Shown: one piece after another, positions 36,421-45,448 of the stretch
Layout: every line of letters starts with the position of its first letter
Numbering within the stretch: position 1 is the first letter of the stretch
Assembly (NCBI GenBank): GCA_934444765.1
Contig: CAKSDC010000009.1
Location: 1 to 64,000, forward strand
Origin: an uncultured Oscillospiraceae bacterium
GTDB taxonomy: Bacteria; Bacillota; Clostridia; Oscillospirales; Ruminococcaceae
Direction: 5' to 3'
Length of the DNA: 64,000 nt
Notes under the pieces: model-generated
The model's database searches: none
Told to the model about the DNA's origin: nothing
The model's input: the letters and a program-made list of their open reading frames with translations, nothing else
Translations under genes and position numbers: made by a program

Positions 36421-36465
36421 AATCCCTCCTATACTAAGTATTATATAAATAGTATATGAGGGATT
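36421..36465 (-). promoter_or_regulatory. Hairpin that buries the flippase Shine-Dalgarno
   Basis: On the minus strand AATCCCTCATATACTA pairs with TAGTATAGGAGGGATT, 15 of 16 positions, around a 13-base loop. The ribosome-binding AGGAGG lies inside the 3' arm. On the plus strand the same hairpin is followed by TTTTTGG and could act as a terminator in that direction. Confidence 0.6.
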
Positions 36466-36475
36466 TTTGGTAATA

Positions 36476-37498
36476 TTACATACTATCTTTTTCGTCTTCT
36501 TTATTTTCAAGTTCAGGTTCAATAGGTTTATATTCAGCTAAAGGGTTAGTATCTATAGCCTCTTTAATCTGTTCGTTGGAGGTATGAGTATATATTTCAG
36601 TAGTAGCAATGTTAGAGTGTCCTAATATTTCCTTTAGTACCAAAGTATCGGTCTTACCATGTTGATACATAAGTGTAGCGGAAGTGTGTCTTAACTTATG
36701 TACCGAAAAGCCCATATTACCAAGTCCCGCATCGTTAAGAGCCTTTTCGACTATCTGTTCCACACGTCTGCGACTGATACGTTTTTTATGAGTACTCAAG
36801 AATATAGCGTCAGGGTCAACCTCAGAGTTTTCACGTGAAGATAGGTATTCTTTAATAGTACTAATGCAAGCATCGTTTATGTATATAATTCTGTCCTTGT
36901 TGCCCTTGCCGTGAATTAGCATAGTCTTTTCTTTAAAGTTAATATCGCTGATGTTCAAGCCCACTAATTCACTTAGACGCATACCACAGTTTAGGAACAG
37001 TGTAATAATACAAAAGTCACGTTCAAAATGAGAAGTATCTATACTATCTAATAGTTCTATGCTCTGCTCTAAAGTGAGATACTTAATCATCTTCTGTTTA
37101 GGTTTGTGCATCTCTATATTTTCCATAGGATTAGATATTAATATAGTAGTGTTCAACTTTAGATACTTAAATAGACTTCTTAAAGAGGATACTATTCTCG
37201 CCCTTGCTATAGGACCATTATGGCGTTGGTCGGACATATACTGTAAATAGTCATACACTTCGGACTTGGTAACGGTCGCAAGTAGTTCGGAATTGAAACT
37301 TTTAATAGGAATCTCTTCCAAAGGGATATCAGGGAATAGGTCAGTCTTAGACCAAAGAATGTATCTTAAAAACATTCTAATATCTATGTAGTATGCGAAC
37401 ACCGTTCTATCCAAGCAACCCTTAACTATTTGAATGTTAGTCAAGTATTCGTTTAAGAATGTAGGATTTTCCGCTCTCATTTTAGCAGTAACTTTCAT
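36476..37498 (-). CDS. Tyrosine recombinase (XerC/XerD-type)
   Basis: A 340-residue site-specific recombinase. An N-terminal SAM-like core-binding domain comes first. The catalytic set is complete: Arg 174 in CGMRLSELVGL, Lys near 199 in HGKGNKDR, His 268 and Arg 271 in VHKLRHTSA, His 295 in EILGHSNIATTEIY and Tyr 304 as the nucleophile. The length fits a chromosome-dimer resolving Xer enzyme with a short acidic C-terminal extension. No att-like repeats or phage genes flank it, so a housekeeping role is more likely than an integrase of a mobile element. GGAGTTTTT precedes the ATG. Confidence 0.88.
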   Translation of the reverse strand: MKVTAKMRAENPTFLNEYLTNIQIVKGCLDRTVFAYYIDIRMFLRYILWSKTDLFPDIPLEEIPIKSFNSELLATVTKSEVYDYLQYMSDQRHNGPIARARIVSSLRSLFKYLKLNTTILISNPMENIEMHKPKQKMIKYLTLEQSIELLDSIDTSHFERDFCIITLFLNCGMRLSELVGLNISDINFKEKTMLIHGKGNKDRIIYINDACISTIKEYLSSRENSEVDPDAIFLSTHKKRISRRRVEQIVEKALNDAGLGNMGFSVHKLRHTSATLMYQHGKTDTLVLKEILGHSNIATTEIYTHTSNEQIKEAIDTNPLAEYKPIEPELENKEDEKDSM

Positions 37499-37580
37499 GT
37501 ATAAAAACTCCTTTAAAAACAGTGTAAACGGTTGAAGATAACTTTCAACCGTTCACCTAATATATAGTATGTAATATAAG

Positions 37581-40103
37581 CTATTCAATACCAAGTAATA
37601 TCTTCTTTAAGGATAGTAAATCGGCAGTAGAAACTTTTCCGTCTGAGTTTAAGTCTGCGTTAGTGTATCCTTGACCAGTAAGTTCAGTAATACCTAATAG
37701 GTGTTTTTTAAGTACTAATAAATCGGCAGTGGAAACTTTACCGTCTACATTAGCATCACCAATAAGAGTATCAGTAGTAGTAGTAGTAGTTTCGCTATTG
37801 GAAGTAGTGGTAGTATCAGTTTCAATACCTATGGTAGTAGTAGTATCAGGGTCTAAGACTTCTAACTCATCTAATAATATTTTACCTATAGACCTATCAT
37901 AACTACCAGTAATCTTAACAAGGTCGCCTACTTTAAGATTAGAGATATCTAATCCATTAGCGTCTAATGTAGCCGTCTTAGCTCTTATTTGAATTTCAAT
38001 AGTATCACCGTCGATACTATTAACAGTACCAGTATAGGTTAGCTTATCGGCATTGGATACTTCTGTAGTAACGGAGGTATCATCGGTATTAACGGTAGTT
38101 TCGGAGGTGGTATCTGTAGTAGTTTCGGTAGGTGTTGGAGTGGAAGTTTCTACAGGAGTAGTACCGTCAGGTTCAGTACCCCAGACTAACACGCCGTCAT
38201 AGTACATAGTGATATAAGGAGTAATAGTCAAGTTGCTCGTATCGTTAGTTAGACCTTGGAAGGAGTAGTCATTAGAAGGGTCCCAAACGTTAGAAGCGTC
38301 TGGCATAGCGATTCTAAACTGTAGTTCAGCGGACTCTTGTTCTTTACCTATAGGAGCTATTACAGAACCTTCGCCATACTTGATTTCTACATAGTAGATG
38401 TTGCCGTCATACTGTATAGGGTCGGATATTTCGGTATTAGTCCATTCGTCGTAACCCTTAGTAACTGTAATATCGTTTACTGTGTAGTCTGTACCTTCAA
38501 GTTCGGAAACGTCGAAGTAGTAACGATAAGATATATCTTCGGTATAGCGAGCCGGCCAAGCGGTATGATTGGTAGCTAATACTTTTAGTTCGGTAAAGTT
38601 ATCGTTATCCTGATTTATACACGCTTGAACGTATAGTTCTTCAAGGTCATCGTTAGCCTTTTCGGATTGAGGGAAACTTTGGTCTATCTCTCCTCCATAT
38701 TTGGTTACTAACTTACATAGCATAGCAGTAAAACCTGCATTGTAGTCACAAGCCACTTCGTTATTAGTGAAGTTTGTAACCTTGTCTTCATTTTCGCCAT
38801 AGCTATCATCTTGATTAGGTCCACCTACTAAAGCACCGTATAGAGTGTGTCTGTGATGGTCTAAAGCCTCGGATTGGTCTTCCCAAGCACCCTGTGAGGT
38901 TCTGTGGTGTGGGTGTTGTGGATAGTTTTCACCATAGCCGATAACGTAACTCATACTGTTAGGATTATCGCCAAGAGCATAGTTTACTTGACTTTCAGCG
39001 AACTTTTCGTACTTTTCAGAAGCTGTAGGGTCGGTATCCTTAAGATAGTCAGACCATACACCAGCCAAAAATGCTGAAGTAGTAGCATATCTTAAAGCAC
39101 CCCATTGGCTCATGTATGCAAGACCACCAGCGGTATACTTAACGTCACCAGTACCGTTTACCCAAGTGTCTAAGTGCTTGTTTACGTGCTGAATATATTG
39201 AGTTTCGCCAGTATTCATAGCGTATAGTAACATAGCACCTTGAGTAACGTCGTCCCAACAGTGTGCCCAACCGTATGAAAGTTCTGTAGACTGGCTCATC
39301 TTGTTAAGGTTAGGAATGTAAGAAGTAGCCTTATCAAGATAGTATTGGTCACCAGTAGCCATATATAGCCAGTTAGCTGACCAGAATAGTTCGTCCCAAA
39401 AACCACTCCAAGAGTCGTAATAGCCGTTAGCCTCGGTATAGTCTTCATCGGAACGGGTAGTATCTGCAATCTCGAATAGATTTTTAGCGTGTTCCAAATA
39501 GTAATCATAGTTAGGGTCATCTTTACCAAGAGCCAAAGCACCTGAAGCTAAAGCGGCAGCCATTTCACCAGTGACACAAGAGGCTTTACAGGTATAGTAA
39601 GGTCTTTCCATTTCAAGTTCTATAAGTTCAGCAGAACCCCACCACTTGTGGTCTGGACCACCTGCACCTATTTGATATACTACTTCATCTCCTAAGTCGC
39701 AACGTGCAAGATAGTCTAAAACAAAGTTAAGATTGTTTTTGTACATTTCGGATAGTCCTACAGCCTCTACACCGTCGCCATAGGAATATAGACCCCATGC
39801 TAACATAGTAGCCGAATAAGCCATAGGTAGATTAAACTTAACGTGGTCGCCAGCGTCGAACCAACCACCTGTGATATAGTCATGAGTGGTAGAGTCTCCA
39901 CGCCATTCTACTACGTTCCAACTTGGCAATGCACCCGATTGTTGTACCTCGTAGAAGTATAGCGACTTTTCTAAAGCGTCGGCATAGTTAAACTCCGAAG
40001 TTTCGGTTTCAGCGATAACGTTCATAGGTAAACAAGTAGCTACTCCAGTTAGCATACTAAGAGAAGTAACCCAAGCCACCAACTTTTTTCCATAATTTTT
40101 CAA
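37581..40103 (-). CDS. GH9 endoglucanase with CBM3, an extra beta domain and a dockerin
   Basis: An 840-residue secreted cellulase. Signal peptide residues 1-31; GH9 catalytic domain about 36-475 with the catalytic DAGD at 83-86 (TGGWFDAGDHVKFNLPMAYS), the substrate-site YPQHPHHRTSQGAW and the acid glutamate in FTNNEVACDYNAGF; a CBM3-type module about 495-650 (YRYYFDVSELEG, IQYDGNIYYVEIKYG). A Thr-rich linker leads to a small beta domain about 690-755 (TYTGTVNSIDGDTIEIQ, VGDLVKITGSYD) and then a second Thr linker. A type I dockerin (GDANVDGKVSTADLLVLKK, LNSDGKVSTADLLSLKK) closes the protein. It should attach to a scaffoldin and cut cellulose processively or internally. It has its own promoter. 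Confidence 0.95.
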   Translation of the reverse strand: MKNYGKKLVAWVTSLSMLTGVATCLPMNVIAETETSEFNYADALEKSLYFYEVQQSGALPSWNVVEWRGDSTTHDYITGGWFDAGDHVKFNLPMAYSATMLAWGLYSYGDGVEAVGLSEMYKNNLNFVLDYLARCDLGDEVVYQIGAGGPDHKWWGSAELIELEMERPYYTCKASCVTGEMAAALASGALALGKDDPNYDYYLEHAKNLFEIADTTRSDEDYTEANGYYDSWSGFWDELFWSANWLYMATGDQYYLDKATSYIPNLNKMSQSTELSYGWAHCWDDVTQGAMLLYAMNTGETQYIQHVNKHLDTWVNGTGDVKYTAGGLAYMSQWGALRYATTSAFLAGVWSDYLKDTDPTASEKYEKFAESQVNYALGDNPNSMSYVIGYGENYPQHPHHRTSQGAWEDQSEALDHHRHTLYGALVGGPNQDDSYGENEDKVTNFTNNEVACDYNAGFTAMLCKLVTKYGGEIDQSFPQSEKANDDLEELYVQACINQDNDNFTELKVLATNHTAWPARYTEDISYRYYFDVSELEGTDYTVNDITVTKGYDEWTNTEISDPIQYDGNIYYVEIKYGEGSVIAPIGKEQESAELQFRIAMPDASNVWDPSNDYSFQGLTNDTSNLTITPYITMYYDGVLVWGTEPDGTTPVETSTPTPTETTTDTTSETTVNTDDTSVTTEVSNADKLTYTGTVNSIDGDTIEIQIRAKTATLDANGLDISNLKVGDLVKITGSYDRSIGKILLDELEVLDPDTTTTIGIETDTTTTSNSETTTTTTDTLIGDANVDGKVSTADLLVLKKHLLGITELTGQGYTNADLNSDGKVSTADLLSLKKILLGIE

Positions 40104-40147
40104 AAAAAGCCCTCCCTAAAATTATAGTAAGAATATTCAATAGATAC

Positions 40148-40176
40148 ATTATAACATTATATACAAAAAAAATCAA
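40148..40176 (-). promoter_or_regulatory. Promoter of the GH9 gene
   Basis: On the minus strand: TTGATT, 17 bases, TATAAT. The remaining 220-base divergent gap is very AT-rich; a TATAAT at 40270 probably serves the foldase gene on the other strand. Confidence 0.6.
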
Positions 40177-40326
40177 CCTAAAAATCATTTTTTTACTCAT
40201 ATAGTAGATAGTATTAAAAAAGTCAAAAAAATTTCACTAAAATTTCACACTATAACACATATTATGTGATATAATGTACTATGGTATTTTAAATACGAAT
40301 ATTATCGAAATGAGGATTTATAAACT

Positions 40327-41688
40327 ATGAAAACATATAAAAAGTTAGTAGCTGGTGTTATGGCACTATGTATGTTCAGCTTTGCTATGGTAGGCTGTTC
40401 TAAAGATAGTACTACAGACGAAACAGTGGGAGAAAGTTCTTCTACTTCTGATACTGCTAATGCCGACGCTGATACTACTCAAGCACCTACAGACGAAAAC
40501 GGTTCCGATACTACAACCACTACCGCAATAACTTATAATACCGAACCTAACAATCTTGACTATTCCGATGAAATTACAGAAGGTACAGTCTTAACAGTAG
40601 CTGGTTATGATATAGACGTTGAAGAATACAGATACTACTTCTTAAACTTAAAAAAGTCTTTTGATAACGGGGACGACTCCTATTGGGACGGCGAAGCTAC
40701 CGAAGGTACAGACGAAAGCGGTAACGATAATACTAAAACTGCTCAACAGAGTGCTGAAGAAAGACTTAAAGACCTTAAAGACTACGCTCTAACATACATC
40801 ATTAACAACTACTGCGTTGAGCAAATGGCTAAAGACTATAACGTATCTTTAACCGATGAGGAATTGGCAGAAGTAGACAAAGACTATGAGGACGTTAAAG
40901 CCTCTTATGAAAGCAACACTTCTAAGCCTTATAGCACTTTTGAAGACTATCTAACCAGTACCTACTGCACTAAAGAACTATATATGAAGTCTCTACAAAG
41001 ACAAAAGTTGGAAGAAAAAGTAGTTAAGTCTTTATACGAAGAAGACTTTAGAAAGAACCTATTACCACAATACTATCACTGTAAGCATATACTATTCAGT
41101 ACTATGGGATTACAGTATGAAACTTCAGTAGCTGGCGACGACGCTACGGACGAAGAAAAGTCTAAAATAGAAGAAAGCAATACCGCTTCCAAGGAAAAGG
41201 CAGAAGCAGAGGTTCAAGCTAAGGCGGAAGACGTACTAAAACAGATTAAAGAAGGTACTATCTCTTTTGATGACGCTCTAAAAGAATACAACGAAGATAC
41301 TGGCGAAGCTGTAGACTCCGATGGTAAAGTAGACGGTTACTACTTCAAAAAAGGTACTATGGTAGATGAATTTGAAAATGCCTTTTTTGCTCTTGATGAA
41401 GGTCAAATGAGTGACTTAGTAAAGACTAACTATGGCTATCACATTATAGAAAGACTTCCACTTGACGATGACTATGTAAACGAACACTTACTATCACTAA
41501 TAATGTACGATATGAACACTGGCGAAAGTACTGAATACTATGAAGAGTACGTAGCGTTAGCAGATACCTATTACGAAAATACCAAAATAGACTTCTCCGA
41601 CCTATACGCTAACATTAATACTAAGTCTTTACCTGAAAAGTCTTCTGTATATGCGTATATCGAAACTACTACTGCTGAGGCACAATAA
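40327..41688 (+). CDS. PrsA-like lipoprotein foldase (parvulin peptidyl-prolyl isomerase)
   Basis: A 453-residue lipoprotein. The lipobox AMVGC puts the lipidated Cys at residue 24, followed by a Thr/Ser/Asp-rich spacer. A SurA-N-like helical part spans about residues 75-245. The parvulin domain starts at YHCKHILFSTMG and includes the flap DDALKEYNEDTGE, the GYYFKKGTMVDEFENAFFAL segment and NYGYHIIERL. The domain is widened by an acidic insertion of about 40 residues after HILFSTMG. Such proteins help secreted enzymes fold outside the membrane, which fits its position next to a secreted cellulase. Confidence 0.92.
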   Translation: MKTYKKLVAGVMALCMFSFAMVGCSKDSTTDETVGESSSTSDTANADADTTQAPTDENGSDTTTTTAITYNTEPNNLDYSDEITEGTVLTVAGYDIDVEEYRYYFLNLKKSFDNGDDSYWDGEATEGTDESGNDNTKTAQQSAEERLKDLKDYALTYIINNYCVEQMAKDYNVSLTDEELAEVDKDYEDVKASYESNTSKPYSTFEDYLTSTYCTKELYMKSLQRQKLEEKVVKSLYEEDFRKNLLPQYYHCKHILFSTMGLQYETSVAGDDATDEEKSKIEESNTASKEKAEAEVQAKAEDVLKQIKEGTISFDDALKEYNEDTGEAVDSDGKVDGYYFKKGTMVDEFENAFFALDEGQMSDLVKTNYGYHIIERLPLDDDYVNEHLLSLIMYDMNTGESTEYYEEYVALADTYYENTKIDFSDLYANINTKSLPEKSSVYAYIETTTAEAQ

Positions 41689-41708
41689 TAATAGTCAATA
41701 TATTGCAA

Positions 41709-41747
41709 AGAACGTCACCTATCATTATAGATGACGTTCTATTTTTA
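41709..41747 (+). terminator. Terminator after the foldase gene
   Basis: AGAACGTCA pairs with TGACGTTCT and is followed by ATTTTTAT. Confidence 0.85.
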
Positions 41748-41755
41748 TATATAGA

Positions 41756-41790
41756 TTAATCGCAGACTGAAAGTTTCAATCTGCGATTAA
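41756..41790 (-). terminator. Long hairpin downstream of the GH3 gene
   Basis: TTAATCGCAGACTGAAA and TTTCAATCTGCGATTAA pair at all but one position (a G-U on one strand). No strong T run follows on the minus strand, so termination or transcript protection are both possible. Confidence 0.55.
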
Positions 41791-41817
41791 AAGCGGGATA
41801 TTATATCTATATAGTGT

Positions 41818-44094
41818 TTAGTCGATAGCGTTTAATATATCTAAGTGTTTCTGTAGATATTCACGAGTAATCTTACCGTTGCTAAAGCTAATAAAAGCAC
41901 GCATAGGATTATCTTGTAGCATAGCAAGTTTCATTTGAGCAGTACCCTCACCCATTTCGCAACCGTCGTCATCGCCGTCAATACTTGAGAAGTATATGTC
42001 AGAGAGTTCCTGTAAAAAGTCTTTAGCGTTAGGGTCTTTCATAAGGTCGCCAGCAAGAGTGTTCATGTTATAGTTTTTAGGTAGCTTAGTAGTAGACTGT
42101 ACATTCACAGTAGCACTTAATACTATATCACGTGAAGACTTACCTACTAATACTTCAAAGTCGCCAGTCTCAACGAACCAATCGTTTATATCCACGTTGT
42201 AGTAAGCAAATGAACGCTTGTTTAGTGTAAAAGTAACGGTTTTAGTTTGGTTAGGTTCAAGGAATACCTTTTCAAAGCCTTTAAGTTCCTTAATAGGTCT
42301 AACTACTGTGCTTTGACAGTCTTTAACGTATAGCTGAACTACTTCCTTACCAGCTACTGAACCAGTATTGGTTACGTCTACGGTAACGGTTAAAGTATCG
42401 GTATCTTTGATACTGTTAGAAGATACTTTAATATTAGAGTATTCAAAAGTAGTATAGCTTAAACCATAACCGAATGGGAATAGTACAGGCATATCCTTCA
42501 TATCGTAGTAGCGATATCCTACAAATATACCTTCTTTGTAGTCTACACTATCGAGTACACCAGGGAAGTTTAGGTATGATGGATTATCTTGTAACTTAAT
42601 AGGGAAAGTTTCGGCTAACTTACCTGAAGGGTTAGCTTCTCCGAATAGTATCTTAGTAGTAGCAGTACCTACTCCCTGACCACATAGATAAGTTTCCACT
42701 ACTGCTTTAACGTCTTTTAACCAAGGCATAGTAACTACTGAACCGTTATGGAGTACTACTACTACATTAGGTTGAACCTCTGCTACTCTCTTAATGAGTT
42801 CGTTTTGACAGTTAGGCATATCCATATGGTTACGGTCAAAACCTTCACTTTCAAAAGCGTCTGGAAGTCCTGCGAACACTACAGCCACATCGGAATCTTT
42901 AGCGACTTCTATAGCCTCTGCCATTAAGGTTTCGTCTATAACGTCTTCTTTGGTGTCGTAGCCTTGAGCGTAAGTGATATCAGCATACTGTACCGAACTA
43001 TCTAAAGCGTTAGACACCTTAAACGAATTGATATGTGAACTACCACCGCCTTGATATCTTGGAGACTTAGCAAACTTACCGATATACGCTACTTTGGTAT
43101 GTTTTTTAAGTGGTAGAATGTTGTCTTCATTCTTTAGTAGTACTATACACTCTTCGGCTATGCGTTCTGCCATAGCGTGGTCTTTTTCAAAGTCAAACAC
43201 TGCATCAGGATTTCTATTATCTGCATAAGAGTATAGCACGTTAAGAATAGCTTCTACAGTAGAGTTTAACTTCTCTTCCTTTAGAGTACCGTCTTTAACT
43301 GCTTGTACTATTAAAGCGTCGTTATCGCCACCACTTGCAGGCATTTCTAAGTCTAAGCCAGCTATAATGCCGTTTACTCTTTCGTTTACAGCACCCCAGT
43401 CGCTTACTACAAAACCTTTGAAACCCCATTCGTTTCTTAGAACGTCGGTTAATAGCTTTTTATTTTCGGAAGAGTAAGTACCGTTTACTCTGTTATAAGA
43501 ACACATGACGGTCTTAGGTTTAGCCTCTTTAACTGCAGTTTCAAAACTTGCAAGATATACTTCTCTTAGAGTACGTTCGTCAACGTTAGCACTAACGGAC
43601 ATTCTTCTGCATTCCTGATTGTTAGCACAGAAGTGTTTTAAAGAAGTTCCAACGCCTTGACTCTGTACACCTAATATGTGGTGTTTAGCCATATTAGAAG
43701 ATAGATAAGAGTCTTCGGAGAAGTATTCAAAGTTACGACCACATAGTGGTGAACGCTTAATATTACAACCAGGACCTAATATAACGCTAACGTCTTCAGC
43801 TTGACATTCATTACCTATAGTTTTACCCATAGTTTCTATTAGTTCCTTATCGAAAGAGCAAGCAGTAGCACAGGCAGAAGGAAAACATACTGCTTTGATG
43901 CTTACGTTGATGCCTAAATGGTCGGCGTGTAGGTCTTGTTTTCTTAGTCCGTGAGGTCCGTCGCATAGCATAAATGCAGGAATGCCAAGACGTTCTATAG
44001 CCTTAGTGTGCCAAAAGTCGCCACCAGAACATAGGCTTGCTTTTTCTTCTAAAGTCATCTTAGATACTAAATCTTTTACGTTGGTTTTTAGCAT
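41818..44094 (-). CDS. GH3 beta-glucosidase (cytoplasmic)
   Basis: A 758-residue two-domain GH3 enzyme plus C-terminal FnIII-like part. The catalytic aspartate is in FVVSDWGAVNERVNG near residue 229. Also visible are DGPHGLRKQ near the N-terminus, LKHFCANNQECRRM for the sugar-binding site, and LPFGYGLSYTTFEYSNI at the start of the FnIII-like region. No signal peptide is present, so it should hydrolyse imported cello-oligosaccharides. After the FnIII-like domain a 90-residue extension continues to the end and contains an acidic DGDDDGCEMGEGT stretch. It overlaps dtd by seven bases with GGAGGT inside dtd, so it is co-translated. Confidence 0.95.
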   Translation of the reverse strand: MLKTNVKDLVSKMTLEEKASLCSGGDFWHTKAIERLGIPAFMLCDGPHGLRKQDLHADHLGINVSIKAVCFPSACATACSFDKELIETMGKTIGNECQAEDVSVILGPGCNIKRSPLCGRNFEYFSEDSYLSSNMAKHHILGVQSQGVGTSLKHFCANNQECRRMSVSANVDERTLREVYLASFETAVKEAKPKTVMCSYNRVNGTYSSENKKLLTDVLRNEWGFKGFVVSDWGAVNERVNGIIAGLDLEMPASGGDNDALIVQAVKDGTLKEEKLNSTVEAILNVLYSYADNRNPDAVFDFEKDHAMAERIAEECIVLLKNEDNILPLKKHTKVAYIGKFAKSPRYQGGGSSHINSFKVSNALDSSVQYADITYAQGYDTKEDVIDETLMAEAIEVAKDSDVAVVFAGLPDAFESEGFDRNHMDMPNCQNELIKRVAEVQPNVVVVLHNGSVVTMPWLKDVKAVVETYLCGQGVGTATTKILFGEANPSGKLAETFPIKLQDNPSYLNFPGVLDSVDYKEGIFVGYRYYDMKDMPVLFPFGYGLSYTTFEYSNIKVSSNSIKDTDTLTVTVDVTNTGSVAGKEVVQLYVKDCQSTVVRPIKELKGFEKVFLEPNQTKTVTFTLNKRSFAYYNVDINDWFVETGDFEVLVGKSSRDIVLSATVNVQSTTKLPKNYNMNTLAGDLMKDPNAKDFLQELSDIYFSSIDGDDDGCEMGEGTAQMKLAMLQDNPMRAFISFSNGKITREYLQKHLDILNAID

Positions 44095-44546
44095 GATATT
44101 ATACCTCCATTGCTTTCCATAAATATAGTAAACGGTCCGTCGTTTAGTAGATTAACTTTCATATCTGCACCAAATCTACCAGTTTGAACCCTTTTAACTT
44201 TTCCGTTGAATAGTGAAACAAAGTATTCGTATAGAGTATTAGCCTCATCTGGATTACCTGCATATATAAAACTTGGTCTGTTACCATGTTTGCAGTCGGC
44301 ATATAGTGTAAATTGAGATACTATTAATACTTCGCCGTCTATATCTTTTAACGATAGGTTAGTCTTTCCATTTTCGTCAGCGAATATTCTTAAGTTAAGT
44401 ATCTTGTCGGCTAACTTGCAAGCGTCCTTTTCGGTATCGGTCTTAGATACTCCCAATAGTATTAGATAGCCTCTATTAATCTCTCCTACCACACTACTAT
44501 CTATAGTAACGCTTGCATTCTGTACTCTTTGAATAATAACTCTCAT
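44088..44546 (-). CDS. dtd: D-aminoacyl-tRNA deacylase
   Basis: Removes D-amino acids (and Gly from tRNA-Ala) from mischarged tRNA. At 152 residues it is typical. The N-terminal MRVIIQRVQNASVTID, SQFTLYADCKHGNRPSF with the catalytic Thr and the cross-subunit VNLLNDGPFTIFME (Gly-cisPro region modified as NDGPFT) are all present. It leads a two-gene unit with the GH3 beta-glucosidase, an unusual pairing. GGAGGAAC precedes the ATG, and a promoter lies at 44580-44609. Confidence 0.96.
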   Translation of the reverse strand: MRVIIQRVQNASVTIDSSVVGEINRGYLILLGVSKTDTEKDACKLADKILNLRIFADENGKTNLSLKDIDGEVLIVSQFTLYADCKHGNRPSFIYAGNPDEANTLYEYFVSLFNGKVKRVQTGRFGADMKVNLLNDGPFTIFMESNGGIISC

Positions 44547-44579
44547 TAAGTGTTCCTCCGTTTTGTATGAGTATAGTAT

Positions 44580-44609
44580 ATCATATAGACTAAAATATTA
44601 CCAGTCCAA
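44580..44609 (-). promoter_or_regulatory. Promoter of dtd-GH3
   Basis: On the minus strand: TTGGAC, 18 bases, TATGAT. Confidence 0.55.
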
Positions 44610-44654
44610 ATATATACATAATAATGTTACAATATTAACTTTTTAAAACCGTAT

Positions 44655-44694
44655 AAAAAAATGAAACGATACTTTAATATACAGTATCGTTTCA
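44655..44694 (-). terminator. Terminator after the cytidylate-kinase-like gene
   Basis: TGAAACGATACT pairs perfectly with AGTATCGTTTCA and is followed on the minus strand by TTTTTTTATAC. Confidence 0.9.
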
Positions 44695-44713
44695 CAATAT
44701 ATGTGTAAGTGAC

Positions 44714-45328
44714 CTAATTGTTACCTTGCATAAGATTAACTATAATATCCACACAGCCATCGATACCCAAAGCACTGCTATTAAGTATAAGATGATAGTT
44801 ATCACGATATCCCCATTTTTTACTGGTATTAAATTCATAGAAACTGGTTCTACGTCTATCGTTTCTACGGATAACCTTTTCAACGTCTATAGGTTTAACC
44901 GAATATTCCTGAGTAGCTCTGTTAATTCTGTCTTGCATTTCGGCACATATAAACACCCTTAAACAGTCCGATTTATTACCAAGTATAACGTCGCTACATC
45001 TACCGATTACCACAAAGCCGTCTTCGGTAGAAGCGTATTCTCTAATAACCTTAGCTTCTTCAATAAATAGCTTATCAGCCATAGGTAAGCGACCGTCATT
45101 GAACATATCAGGGTTAGAGGCTAAAGATAGTCCGTATATCACACTGCTTGCCACAGTCTCTTCCGCTTTTTTAGCTTTAGGAAGTTCAACCCCTAAAGAT
45201 AGAGCAGACTTTTCTAAAATATCTTGGTTATGATAGGGTATACCTAACCTTTCGGCTACCTTTTTACCTATAGTAAATCCCCCGCTTGCGTATAGCCTAT
45301 CAAGAGCTAAATAGTTATACTTTTTCAT
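44714..45328 (-). CDS. Cytidylate-kinase-like protein
   Basis: A 204-residue protein of the family annotated as cytidylate kinase-like. After MKKYNYLALDRLYASGG comes TIGKKVAERLGIPYHNQDIL, the place of the P-loop, but without a normal Walker A GxxGxGK. GRCSDVILGNKSDCLRVFICA and RNDRRRTSFYEFNTSKKWG, then YHLILNSSALGIDGCVDII, are the conserved blocks of this group. Its substrate is not known; true CMP kinase activity should not be assumed. The start is ATG at 45328 with AAAGGTGG eight bases upstream; a GTG at 45340 has no ribosome site. It is monocistronic with its own promoter and terminator. Confidence 0.85.
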   Translation of the reverse strand: MKKYNYLALDRLYASGGFTIGKKVAERLGIPYHNQDILEKSALSLGVELPKAKKAEETVASSVIYGLSLASNPDMFNDGRLPMADKLFIEEAKVIREYASTEDGFVVIGRCSDVILGNKSDCLRVFICAEMQDRINRATQEYSVKPIDVEKVIRRNDRRRTSFYEFNTSKKWGYRDNYHLILNSSALGIDGCVDIIVNLMQGNN

Positions 45329-45380
45329 AAGCCTAACCACCTTTCATACTTTCATATAGTTATATTTTTGACACACACAT

Positions 45381-45409
45381 ATTATACTATAACTTTCCAC
45401 AAAATTCAA
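45381..45409 (-). promoter_or_regulatory. Promoter of the cytidylate-kinase-like gene
   Basis: On the minus strand: TTGAAT, 17 bases, TATAAT. Confidence 0.7.
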
Positions 45410-45448
45410 TAGTTTTTATAAAAAATATCCCAACATTTTTGTAGATAG

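Noticed and set aside
36476..37498. Tyrosine recombinase as a sign of a mobile element
   Set aside because: No att-like direct repeats, no phage or conjugation genes, and a tRNA is not adjacent; Xer-like housekeeping is simpler.
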